DNA from: Methylibium sp. NZG
GTDB lineage: Bacteria > Pseudomonadota > Gammaproteobacteria > Burkholderiales > Burkholderiaceae_C
Assembly: GCA_001263235.1 (NCBI GenBank)
Contig: LGRD01000002.1
Span: 496,001 to 560,000 of the forward strand
Length of the DNA stretch: 64,000 nt
Direction: 5' to 3'
The notes beneath the pieces are model-generated. The model saw only the letters and a program-made list of their open reading frames with translations, was not told the origin of the DNA and made no database searches. Below are positions 11,498 to 19,596 of the stretch, in pieces (within the stretch, counting starts at the first letter, position 1; every line of letters starts with the position of its first letter). The position numbers and the translations under genes were made by a program.

Positions 11498-12142
11498 ATG
11501 GCCGAAATTCCCGAGCCTGCCAGCGCCAAGCTGCGTCCGATTCCCAACTTCATTTTCATGAGCCGCTGGCTGCAGCTGCCGCTGTACGTCGGGCTGATCC
11601 TGGCGCAATGCGTCTACGTGTTTCACTTCTGGGTCGAGCTGGTTCACCTGATCGAAGCGGTGATGGGCGACAAGAGCGCGCTCGACACACTGGTCAAGAG
11701 CATCGGCTACAAGGGCGACTTCGGCGGCGGTGCGCCCAAGTTGAACGAGGTCATCATCATGCTGGTGGTGCTCGGGCTGATCGACGTGGTGATGATCTCC
11801 AACCTGCTGATCATGGTCATCGTCGGCGGCTACGAGACCTTCGTCTCGCGCATGAACCTGGAGAGCCACCCCGACCAGCCCGAGTGGCTGAGCCACGTCA
11901 ACGCCTCGGTGCTGAAGGTCAAGCTGGCTACGGCCATCATCGGCATCAGCTCGATCCACCTGCTCAAGACCTTCATCAACGCCGAGAACTACAGCGAGAA
12001 GGTGCTGCTGTGGCAGACGCTGATTCACGTCGTCTTCCTGCTCTCGGCCGTTGCCATTGCCTATACCGACAGACTGATGCAGCCGAGCGAGGCCTCCGCA
12101 CGCGCCCGCGATGGGCGCACCTCCAACGACAACGTGCATTGA
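11498..12142 (+). CDS. YqhA / UPF0114 family membrane protein
   Basis: Predicted inner-membrane protein of 214 residues with three to four hydrophobic segments: about 22-45 (LPLYVGLILAQCVYVFHF), 85-110 (VIIMLVVLGLIDVVMIS), 135-160 and 170-190. The segment LLIMVIVGGYETFVSRM and the ISSIHLLKTFIN region are hallmarks of the UPF0114 (YqhA) family, whose function is not established. The ATG at 11498 was chosen because the residues before it are not conserved in character; a TACAAT box lies at 11458-11463. The C-terminal tail is polar. Confidence 0.85.
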   Translation: MAEIPEPASAKLRPIPNFIFMSRWLQLPLYVGLILAQCVYVFHFWVELVHLIEAVMGDKSALDTLVKSIGYKGDFGGGAPKLNEVIIMLVVLGLIDVVMISNLLIMVIVGGYETFVSRMNLESHPDQPEWLSHVNASVLKVKLATAIIGISSIHLLKTFINAENYSEKVLLWQTLIHVVFLLSAVAIAYTDRLMQPSEASARARDGRTSNDNVH

Positions 12143-12264
12143 CACCCGACGGGCGTCAACACCCGCCGCACGCCGCACACCGCACGACGAGCAAAGCCCC
12201 TGCCCGCCACGCCTCGCAAGAGGCTGCGCCCCTCACACACTTGATTGAACTGGAGACGTGAACC

Positions 12265-13356
12265 ATGGCATCCCTGATGCTCTTCGTCGGTGGCCTGATC
12301 GGCCTGGTGGTCGGCGCTGAGTTGCTGGTGCGCGGCGCCTCCAAGCTGGCGCTGTCGTTCGGCATATCGCCGCTGGTGGTGGGGCTGACGATCGTCGCCT
12401 TCGGCACCAGCGCTCCCGAGGTGGCCGTGTCGGTGGGCGCTGTACTCGACGGCAAACCCGATCTGGCCATCGGCAACGTCGTCGGCAGCAACATCTTCAA
12501 TGTGCTGTTCATCCTGGGCGTGTCGGCGTTGATCACGCCGCTGGTGGTCAACGTGCAGCTGATTCGGCAGGAGGTCCCGATCATGCTCGGTGCATCGATC
12601 CTGCTGCTGGCGTTGACGCTGGACGGCCAGCTGAGCTTTCTGGACGGGGCGCTGCTCTTCGCGCTCTTGATCGTCTACACGGTGTTTCTGGTGGTGCAGT
12701 CGCGCTCGGAGTCGAAGGCGGCGCGCGACGAGTACGCGGCGGAGATCAAGCCCGCCGCCGCCGGCGGCTGGGACTCGCGGCTGCCGGTGCAACTGCTGCT
12801 GATCGTGGTCGGGCTGGGCTTTCTGGTCGTCGGCTCGGAGTGGCTGGTCTCGGCCGCCATCACATTCGCCAAGGCGCTCGGTGTGAGCGACCTCGTCATC
12901 GGCCTGACCATCGTGGCTGCCGGCACCTCGATGCCCGAGGTCGCCACCTCGATCACCGCGGCGATCAAGGGCGAGCGCGACATTGCCGTGGGCAACGTGG
13001 TCGGCAGCAACACCTTCAACATCCTGGGCTGCCTCGGGGTGTCGGGCCTGGTGTCGGGCAGCATGGGGCTGACGATGGCGCCCGCGCTGCTCAACTTCGA
13101 CATGTGGGTGATGATCGCAGTGGCATTGGCCTGCCTGCCCATCTTCATGAGCGGCCATGAGATCGCGCGCTGGGAGGGGGGTGTCTTTCTGGCGTACTAC
13201 GTTGCCTATGTGGTCTACCTCGTCCTGGCCGCGCAGCAGCACGACGCGCTGGGCCCCTTCTCCAAGGTCATGATGAGCTTCGTGGTCCCAATCACAGTGA
13301 TCACGATGATCGTGGTCCTGCTCAGGCGCGACAAGCGCGCTGCCGACGCACCATGA
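12265..13356 (+). CDS. Na+/Ca2+ exchanger family protein (YrbG-like)
   Basis: Member of the CaCA cation antiporter superfamily, 363 residues with about ten membrane segments. The two inverted alpha repeats are plain: GTSAPEVAVS (47-56) with GNVVGSNIFN (70-79), then GTSMPEVATS with GNVVGSNTFN in the second half. These acidic and asparagine-containing motifs line the ion path. A GGAG ribosome site precedes the ATG. It is followed after 58 bases by the mrp operon, so the neighbourhood as a whole concerns cation homeostasis; whether they share a transcript is unclear. The ion actually carried is inferred from the family. Confidence 0.93.
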   Translation: MASLMLFVGGLIGLVVGAELLVRGASKLALSFGISPLVVGLTIVAFGTSAPEVAVSVGAVLDGKPDLAIGNVVGSNIFNVLFILGVSALITPLVVNVQLIRQEVPIMLGASILLLALTLDGQLSFLDGALLFALLIVYTVFLVVQSRSESKAARDEYAAEIKPAAAGGWDSRLPVQLLLIVVGLGFLVVGSEWLVSAAITFAKALGVSDLVIGLTIVAAGTSMPEVATSITAAIKGERDIAVGNVVGSNTFNILGCLGVSGLVSGSMGLTMAPALLNFDMWVMIAVALACLPIFMSGHEIARWEGGVFLAYYVAYVVYLVLAAQQHDALGPFSKVMMSFVVPITVITMIVVLLRRDKRAADAP

Positions 13357-13414
13357 TCCTGGCCGAACGGCCTGAGGATTCGATCCTGACGCGCCGAGGG
13401 TCAGGGACCGTCTT

Positions 13415-16333
13415 GTGACGACCTCTGGTGCTCTTCTGCCGTGGCTCGCGGCCGGGCCCTTCGCGGCGGCCGCGCTGCTGGCAGGCGTTCGAAACACGGC
13501 GCCGCGCCTGGCCGCTTGGCTGGCCGGCGCGTTCGCGCTGGCGGGCTGTGCCGGCTTGGCGGCCCTTGCGCCAGGGGTGTTCGATGGTGAGGTGCTGCGC
13601 TGGAGCATCGAGTGGCTGCCCGCGCTCGGGCTGCGGCTGGGCTTTCGGCTCGATGGGCTGGCCTGGATGTTCGCGCTGCTGGTGCTGGGCATCGGCGCGC
13701 TGGTGGTTCTGTACGCGGCCTACTACCTCGACGCGAAAGACCCGCCCGCTCGATTCTTCATGTTCCTGATGCTGTTCATGGGCGCGATGCTCGGCGTGGT
13801 GCTGGCCGACAACCTGGTGCTGTTGGTGGTGTTCTGGGAGCTCACCAGCCTCGCCTCGTTCCTGCTGATCGGCTATTGGCATGCTGACCCGAACAAGGGC
13901 CAAGAGGCGCGCGAGGGCGCACGCATGGCGCTCACGATCACCGGCGCGGGCGGCCTGTGCCTGCTGGCCGGCGTGCTGCTGCTGGGGCACATCACGGGCA
14001 GCACCGACCTCGACGTGGTGCTCGCCTCGGGCGCGTTGATCCGCAGCCACGCACTCTACGAAGTGGCGCTGGTGCTGGTGCTGCTCGGCTGCTTCACCAA
14101 GAGCGCGCAGTTCCCGTTCCACTTCTGGCTGCCGCATGCGATGGCCGCGCCCACGCCGGTGTCGGCGTATCTTCATTCAGCGACGATGGTCAAGGCCGGG
14201 GTCTTCCTGCTCGCGCGCTTGTACCCGGCGCTGGGCAACAGCGAGCCGTGGTTGTGGATCGTCACGCTCACCGGGCTGGCGACGCTGATGCTGGGCGCCT
14301 ACACCGCGCTGTTCAAGCACGACCTGAAGGGGTTGCTGGCCTACTCGACCATCAGCCACCTCGGGCTGATCACGCTGCTGTTCGGGCTGGACGAGCCGCT
14401 GGCGGTGGTGGCCGGCGTGTTCCACATCCTCAACCACGCGGTGTTCAAGGCCTCGTTGTTCATGGCCGCCGGCATCATCGACCACGAGACCGGCTCACGC
14501 GACATGCGGCAGTTGAACGGCCTGTGGAAGTACATGCCGTGGACCGGCGCGCTCGCCATGGTCGCCTCGGCGGCAATGGCCGGCGTGCCGTTGGCCAACG
14601 GCTTCCTGAGCAAGGAGATGTTCTTCGCCGAGACGCTGAGCAAGGACGGCCACCTGGCGATGGAGTGGGTGCTGCCGATCGGCGCCACGCTGGCGGGTGC
14701 GTTCAGCGTGGCCTACAGCCTGCGCTTCATACACGACGTGTTCTTCAACGGCGAGCCGGTTGGCCTGACCTGGACTGCGAAAAACCCGCCGCACGAACCG
14801 CCGCGCTTCATGCTCGTGCCGGTGGAGCTGCTCGTGGTGGTGTGCCTGGCGGTCGGGTTGCTGCCGGGCATCGTGGTGGCGCCGCTGCTCGCGGTGGCGG
14901 CGCGGGCCGCGCTGTTCGGGCCGCTGCCAGGCGAGATGCCGGTCTATCAATTGGCGTTGTGGCACGGCTTCAACCTGCCGCTGCTGATGAGCGCCCTCGC
15001 CCTGGCCGCCGGCACCGCGCTGTACTTCGGCCTGCAGCGCCGCGTCAACCTGCACCGGCTCGACCACGTGCCCGCCACGCCGCGCACCGGTGGGCGCGAC
15101 CTGTTCATGGCGGCCCTGCGGCGCGGCGTGCGGCAGGCCATCAGCACCACCGGCGGCTTGCAGAACGGAAAACTGCAGCGGTACCTGCTGGTGCTGGTGC
15201 TGGTGGCCATCGCGGCCGGCGCGTTGCCGTTCTTGAGCAGCACGCAGCAGGCCGGGCCGTCGGTTGCCGGGGCCGACGCCGACTTCGGATTCATCGTCGT
15301 CTGGGCCATCGGCATCGCCGCCACGCTGGCCTGCGTGGTTCTGCACCGGCAACGGCTGGTCGCGCTGTTGCTGATGGGCGCGGTCGGGTTGGTGGTGAGC
15401 CTGGTGTTCGTGCACTTCTCGGCGCCGGACCTGGCGCTGACGCAATTGCTGGTCGAAGTCGCCACCGTCATCCTGATGATGCTGGCGTTGCACTGGCTGC
15501 CCGAGCACTCGCCCGCTGCATCGACCGAGCCTGCGTGGCGGCGCGGCCGCGATGCCGTCGTCGCCTTGGCCGCCGGAGCCGGCCTGGCCGCGCTGGCGTG
15601 GATGGTGCTCGGCCGGCCGTTCGACTCGATCTCGCCGTTCTATCTGGCCAACACGCTGCCGCTGGGCGGCGGCGCGAACGCGGTGAACGTGATCATCGTG
15701 GACTTCCGCGGCTTCGACACGCTGGGCGAGATCACCGTGATGGGCATTGCCGCGCTGGTGATCAGCGCGCTGCTCGCCGGCTGGCAGCCCACCGACCGGC
15801 GCGCGCTGCCACCGCGCGCCGAGGACAGCCACCCGCTGATGCTGCGCGCGGTGAGCGAATGGCTGCTGCCGCTGGCGGCGGTGGTGTCGATCTACCTGTT
15901 CTTGCGTGGCCACAACCTGCCCGGCGGTGGCTTCATCGCCGGGCTGGTGCTGGCGGTGGCGCTCACGCTGCAATTCGTGGCGGCGGGCGAGGGCCGCGCC
16001 GGCGCGCACCTCGGTCTGGACTTCAAGCCGTGGATCGGATGGGGACTGCTGGTGGCAGGCGCCAGCGGCATCGCAAGCTGGTACTTCGGCGCGCCGTTCT
16101 TGACCAGCACTTACGACTACCCGGTCTGGCCGCTCGTCGGCGACGTGCCGCTGGCCAGCGCCTCGCTGTTCGACCTGGGTGTGTTCATGACGGTCACCGG
16201 GTCGACGATGGTGGCGCTGCTGGCGATCGCTCGGGTAACTCGGGTCGCGCGGGTGGCGAGTGCGCGACCGATGGCAACACCACGGGCCGACGCGGCCGTC
16301 GCGCCCGACAACGAGCGAGAGGACCGCGCATGA
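13415..16333 (+). CDS. mrpA: Mrp Na+/H+ antiporter subunit A-B fusion
   Basis: Largest subunit of the multi-gene Mrp cation/proton antiporter, related to complex I subunit NuoL. The 972 residues contain the proton-translocation domain (KSAQFPFHFWLPHAMAAPTP around 230, with the conserved Lys and the HILNHAVFKA region), the MrpA C-terminal domain with a NuoJ-like part, and then, from about residue 800, an MrpB domain (LRGHNLPGGGFIAGLV). The fusion explains why no separate mrpB exists. The start is GTG at 13415 with AGGGA upstream; there is no in-frame ATG nearby. The stop overlaps the mrpC start (ATGA). Confidence 0.95.
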   Translation: MTTSGALLPWLAAGPFAAAALLAGVRNTAPRLAAWLAGAFALAGCAGLAALAPGVFDGEVLRWSIEWLPALGLRLGFRLDGLAWMFALLVLGIGALVVLYAAYYLDAKDPPARFFMFLMLFMGAMLGVVLADNLVLLVVFWELTSLASFLLIGYWHADPNKGQEAREGARMALTITGAGGLCLLAGVLLLGHITGSTDLDVVLASGALIRSHALYEVALVLVLLGCFTKSAQFPFHFWLPHAMAAPTPVSAYLHSATMVKAGVFLLARLYPALGNSEPWLWIVTLTGLATLMLGAYTALFKHDLKGLLAYSTISHLGLITLLFGLDEPLAVVAGVFHILNHAVFKASLFMAAGIIDHETGSRDMRQLNGLWKYMPWTGALAMVASAAMAGVPLANGFLSKEMFFAETLSKDGHLAMEWVLPIGATLAGAFSVAYSLRFIHDVFFNGEPVGLTWTAKNPPHEPPRFMLVPVELLVVVCLAVGLLPGIVVAPLLAVAARAALFGPLPGEMPVYQLALWHGFNLPLLMSALALAAGTALYFGLQRRVNLHRLDHVPATPRTGGRDLFMAALRRGVRQAISTTGGLQNGKLQRYLLVLVLVAIAAGALPFLSSTQQAGPSVAGADADFGFIVVWAIGIAATLACVVLHRQRLVALLLMGAVGLVVSLVFVHFSAPDLALTQLLVEVATVILMMLALHWLPEHSPAASTEPAWRRGRDAVVALAAGAGLAALAWMVLGRPFDSISPFYLANTLPLGGGANAVNVIIVDFRGFDTLGEITVMGIAALVISALLAGWQPTDRRALPPRAEDSHPLMLRAVSEWLLPLAAVVSIYLFLRGHNLPGGGFIAGLVLAVALTLQFVAAGEGRAGAHLGLDFKPWIGWGLLVAGASGIASWYFGAPFLTSTYDYPVWPLVGDVPLASASLFDLGVFMTVTGSTMVALLAIARVTRVARVASARPMATPRADAAVAPDNEREDRA

Positions 16334-16719
16334 CGGCGCTGCTGGTCTGCATCGCGCTGGGCGTGCTCTGCGCCGGCGGCATCTACCTGATGCTGCGCCC
16401 GCGCACGTTCGACGTGATCCTGGGCCTGACGCTGCTGTCCTACGCCGTCAACCTGTTCATCTTTTTCATGGGCCGGCTGCGCGTGGGCGCGGCGCCGATC
16501 GTCGACGGCCAGCGCGCCGCCACGCTGGCCCAGTATGCCGACCCGCTGCCGCAAGCGCTGGTGCTCACCGCCATCGTCATCAGCTTTGCAATGACGGCGG
16601 TGCTGCTGGTGATTGCGTTGCGGGCGAACGCCGAGGGCGACTCGGATCACGTGGACGGCTTGGACGCCGCGCGTGACGACGTACCCGACGCCACCACCAA
16701 CCCGCGGGCGCACCCATGA
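16330..16719 (+). CDS. mrpC: Mrp Na+/H+ antiporter subunit C
   Basis: NuoK-like small membrane subunit, 129 residues with three hydrophobic segments. The family signature is seen in GGIYLMLRPRTFDVILGL (residues 16-33) and DPLPQALVLTAIVISFA (near 70-86). It overlaps the preceding and the following gene by four bases each (ATGA), a sign of translational coupling in the operon. The last 30 residues are polar and not conserved in character. Confidence 0.95.
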   Translation: MTALLVCIALGVLCAGGIYLMLRPRTFDVILGLTLLSYAVNLFIFFMGRLRVGAAPIVDGQRAATLAQYADPLPQALVLTAIVISFAMTAVLLVIALRANAEGDSDHVDGLDAARDDVPDATTNPRAHP

Positions 16720-18350
16720 TGTGGCCCCACGCCACCGCCCTGCCGATCGTGCTGCCGCTGCTGTGCGGCGCGCTGTTGGTGCTGCTCGAACGCAGCGCCC
16801 CGCGCTGGGTGCCGTGGCTCGCGGGGGCGGCCACTGCCATCGGCGTGCTCGTCGCCATCTGGCTGGTGCGTCAAGCCGACAGCGGCACGGTGCACGTCTA
16901 CCTGCTGGGCAACTGGGCCGCACAGTTCGGCATCGCGCTTGCGCTGGACCGCCTCTCAGCGCTGATGGTGCTGCTGACCGCCGTGCTCGGTTGCGCGAGC
17001 CTGCTCTATGCGGCCGGCGGCGACGCCAAGCGCGGCAAGCACTTCCACAGCCTGTTCCAGTTCCAGCTGATGGGCCTGAACGGCGCGTTCCTCACGGCCG
17101 ACCTGTTCAACCTGTTCGTCTTTTTCGAGGTGCTGCTGATCGCCTCGTACGGCTTGCTGCTGCACGGCGCCGGCGCGGCGCGGCTGCGTGCCTCCATTCA
17201 CTACGTGAGCTTCAACCTCGTCGGCTCGGCGCTGTTCCTGATTTCGGTGAGCCTGCTTTACGGCCTGACCGGCACGCTCAACATGGCCGACCTGGCGATC
17301 CGCGTGCCGCAGGCCGCGCCCGACCGCGCGCTGCTGGTGCAGAGCGCGGCGCTGATGCTGATCGTCGTCTTCGGCGTGAAGGCGGCGCTGTTGCCGCTGT
17401 ACTTCTGGCTGCCCGCCACCTACGGCGCCGCCAGCGCACCGGTGGCCGCGCTGTTTGCGGTGATGACCAAGGTGGGCGTGTACGCGATCCTGCGCGTGAC
17501 CACGCTGATCTTCGGCGCCACCGCGGGCCCGGCGGCGATGGTCGCGTCGCCCTGGCTCGAAGGGCTGGCGCTGGCCACGCTGCTGCTCGGCGCGGCCGGC
17601 GCGCTGGCGGCACAGCACCTGCGTGCGCTGGTCGGCAACCTGGTCATCGCATCCGCCGGCACCTTGCTGCTGGCGGTCGCGCTGGCGCAGCCCGACTCGG
17701 TGGCCGCCGGCTTGTTCTACCTCGTCAACAGCACGCTGGCGACGGCTGCGCTCTTCCTGCTGGCCGACCGCGTGCGAGCCGCGCGCGGTGCGGCACAGGA
17801 CGGCTTCGAGCCTCTGGTGCAGCCCTTTTCAGCCCCGACGCTGCAACGCCTGGGCGTGCTGTTCTTCATCTTCGCCATCGCCGCGGCCGGCCTGCCGCCA
17901 CTGGCGGGTTTCATGGGCAAGGCGATGCTGCTGCAGGCCGCTGGGCAAACGCCGTGGGCCGTGTGGGCCGTCGCGATCATCCTTTCGAGCAGCCTGCTCA
18001 CGATGGTCGCGTTTGCGCGGGGCGGGAGTAATCTGTTCTGGAAGCATGGCGGCGCTGCGCCGGGCCGTTCACCACCTGGCCCACACGCTGTGCCGGCCGA
18101 CGCGGCAATGCCGAACCACCTCGCCCACGGCGCTGCGCTGCTGGCCTTGCTCGGCCTGCTCTACGCCTGCGCGGTGTTCGCCGCACCGCTCTCGCGCTAC
18201 ACGCAGGCCACGGCGCAGCAGTTGTTCGAGCGCACCGCCTACCTGCGCGCGGTGCTGGAGGCCCAACCCGTGCCCGCCGCGATCGACGTGCGCCGCGAGA
18301 TGCGGGAGCGCGCGGCGGGCCGGGTCGCCCCACCGGCGAGCGCACCATGA
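16716..18350 (+). CDS. mrpD: Mrp Na+/H+ antiporter subunit D
   Basis: NuoM/N-like proton-channel subunit of the Mrp complex, 544 residues with about 14 membrane segments. Recognisable parts are FQLMGLNGAFLTADLFNLFVFFE (shared by MrpD proteins), the FGVKAALLPLYFWLPATYG segment with the key lysine, and GLPPLAGFMGKAMLLQ. A poorly conserved hydrophilic stretch (about 440-465) precedes the last helix. It overlaps mrpC at its start by four bases, and its own stop overlaps the start of a tiny open frame (18347-18412) that leads to mrpE. Confidence 0.95.
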   Translation: MMWPHATALPIVLPLLCGALLVLLERSAPRWVPWLAGAATAIGVLVAIWLVRQADSGTVHVYLLGNWAAQFGIALALDRLSALMVLLTAVLGCASLLYAAGGDAKRGKHFHSLFQFQLMGLNGAFLTADLFNLFVFFEVLLIASYGLLLHGAGAARLRASIHYVSFNLVGSALFLISVSLLYGLTGTLNMADLAIRVPQAAPDRALLVQSAALMLIVVFGVKAALLPLYFWLPATYGAASAPVAALFAVMTKVGVYAILRVTTLIFGATAGPAAMVASPWLEGLALATLLLGAAGALAAQHLRALVGNLVIASAGTLLLAVALAQPDSVAAGLFYLVNSTLATAALFLLADRVRAARGAAQDGFEPLVQPFSAPTLQRLGVLFFIFAIAAAGLPPLAGFMGKAMLLQAAGQTPWAVWAVAIILSSSLLTMVAFARGGSNLFWKHGGAAPGRSPPGPHAVPADAAMPNHLAHGAALLALLGLLYACAVFAAPLSRYTQATAQQLFERTAYLRAVLEAQPVPAAIDVRREMRERAAGRVAPPASAP

Positions 18351-18412
18351 GCCCAGCCCGGCCGCCCGAAGGGGCTCGCACCGCAGTGCGCAGCACGAAG
18401 GTTCTCCAGTGA
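18347..18412 (+). CDS. Possible 21-codon coupling ORF between mrpD and mrpE
   Basis: An ATG overlapping the mrpD stop (ATGA at 18347-18350) opens a frame of 21 codons, MSPARPPEGARTAVRS..., whose TGA overlaps the GTG start of mrpE (GTGA at 18409-18412). It therefore bridges the only gap in an otherwise fully overlapping operon. It has no recognisable domain and may serve only to carry ribosomes to mrpE, or may be chance in GC-rich DNA. Confidence 0.35.
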   Translation: MSPARPPEGARTAVRSTKVLQ

Positions 18413-18942
18413 GGCTGCTGACGCGCCGCCTGCTGCCTGCGCCGCTCACGTCGCTCGTGCTGGCGTTGTTGTGGCCGGTGCTCAACCAGTCGTGGTCGCT
18501 CGGCCACCTGATGCTCGGGCTGGCGCTGGCGCTGCTGGTGCCGTGGGTCATTGCGCCAGCGCACGAGGCTTCGCCCAAGTCGGCAGCCGACGCGCCGCGC
18601 GCGCCACAACCGCTGCCCCGTCGCCTGTGGATCGCCGTGCGCCTGACGTTCATCGTGCTGAAGGACATCGTCACCTCCAACATCGACGTGGCCCAACTCA
18701 TCCTGGGCCGCGAGTCGAGCATCCGACCCGCCTTCGTCTGGGTGCCGCTGTCCATCACCGACCCGCACGGCATCGTCGTGCTGGCCGGCGTGATCACGAT
18801 GACACCGGGCACGCTGTCGGCCGACCTGTCCGACGACCGCAAGCACCTGCTGGTGCACGCGTTCAACGTCGACGACGAGGCGGCGCTCGTCGCCACGATC
18901 AAGGCCCGCTACGAAACGCCGCTGAGGGAGATCTTCGAATGA
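18409..18942 (+). CDS. mrpE: Mrp Na+/H+ antiporter subunit E
   Basis: Small membrane subunit of the Mrp complex, 177 residues, with N-terminal hydrophobic segments (about 9-47) and the family segment VLKDIVTSNIDVAQLIL followed by ITMTPGTLSADLSDD. The start is GTG at 18409; it is supported because the conserved sequence begins directly after it and no in-frame ATG is closer. The stop overlaps the mrpF start by four bases. Confidence 0.93.
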   Translation: MRLLTRRLLPAPLTSLVLALLWPVLNQSWSLGHLMLGLALALLVPWVIAPAHEASPKSAADAPRAPQPLPRRLWIAVRLTFIVLKDIVTSNIDVAQLILGRESSIRPAFVWVPLSITDPHGIVVLAGVITMTPGTLSADLSDDRKHLLVHAFNVDDEAALVATIKARYETPLREIFE

Positions 18943-19214
18943 ACCTGCTGGCCACCGTGCTGCCCTGGGCGATCGGCGGATTTGCGCTGGCGCTGCTGCT
19001 CAACGCGTGGCGGCTGCTGCGCGGGCCCAGCGCGGCCGATCGCATCCTTGCGCTCGACACGCTCTACATCAACACGTTGGCACTGCTGGTGCTGCTGGGC
19101 ATCGGGCTGGGCACCGAGCTGTACTTCGAGGCGGCGCTGCTGATTGCGATGCTCGGCTTCATCGGCACGGTGGTGCTGTCCAAGTACCTGCTGCGCGGCA
19201 ACATCGTGGAGTGA
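18939..19214 (+). CDS. mrpF: Mrp Na+/H+ antiporter subunit F
   Basis: 91-residue membrane subunit with three predicted helices. The segment LRGPSAADRILALDTLYIN (residues 27-45) is the MrpF signature. ATGA overlap with mrpE. It is essential for antiport in systems studied elsewhere. Confidence 0.94.
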   Translation: MNLLATVLPWAIGGFALALLLNAWRLLRGPSAADRILALDTLYINTLALLVLLGIGLGTELYFEAALLIAMLGFIGTVVLSKYLLRGNIVE

Positions 19215-19222
19215 CGCTTGAG

Positions 19223-19570
19223 ATGAACCCGATGCTCACCCAACTTCCCCTCTGGCTCGACGCCCTGCTCGCGCTGCTGGTGGTCGGTGGCACGCTGTTC
19301 GCGCTGGTCGGCTCGTGGGGCTTGGCCAAGCTGGGCGACTTCTTGAAGCGCCTGCACGGGCCGACCAAGGCCACCACGCTGGGCGTGGGCTGCGTGCTGA
19401 TCGCCTCGGCGCTGTGGTTCAGCGTGGCGCGCGGCAGCCCGAGCCTGCACGAGTTGCTGATCACGCTGTTCCTGTTTCTCACCGCGCCGGTGTCGGCGCA
19501 CCTGCTCATCAAGGCCGCGCTGAAGCTCGAGCCGGGCACGCGCCCACCGCCACCGCCTTCAGTAAACTGA
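19223..19570 (+). CDS. mrpG: Mrp Na+/H+ antiporter subunit G
   Basis: 115-residue last subunit of the Mrp operon. The family signature is seen in GLAKLGDFLKRLHGPTKATT (about 34-53) and in TAPVSAHLLIKAAL near the C-terminus. It begins eight bases after mrpF. The polyproline end (RPPPPPSVN) is unusual but short. fumA follows 26 bases later on the same strand with no clear terminator between them. Confidence 0.94.
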   Translation: MNPMLTQLPLWLDALLALLVVGGTLFALVGSWGLAKLGDFLKRLHGPTKATTLGVGCVLIASALWFSVARGSPSLHELLITLFLFLTAPVSAHLLIKAALKLEPGTRPPPPPSVN

Positions 19571-19596
19571 TCTCACTCCCAACCCACCGACACACC

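Noticed and set aside
13957-16719. A 920-codon open frame overlapping mrpA and mrpC in another frame
   Set aside because: Its sequence is arginine/alanine-rich without domains, while the overlapping frame gives a clear MrpA. Such shadows are common at high GC.
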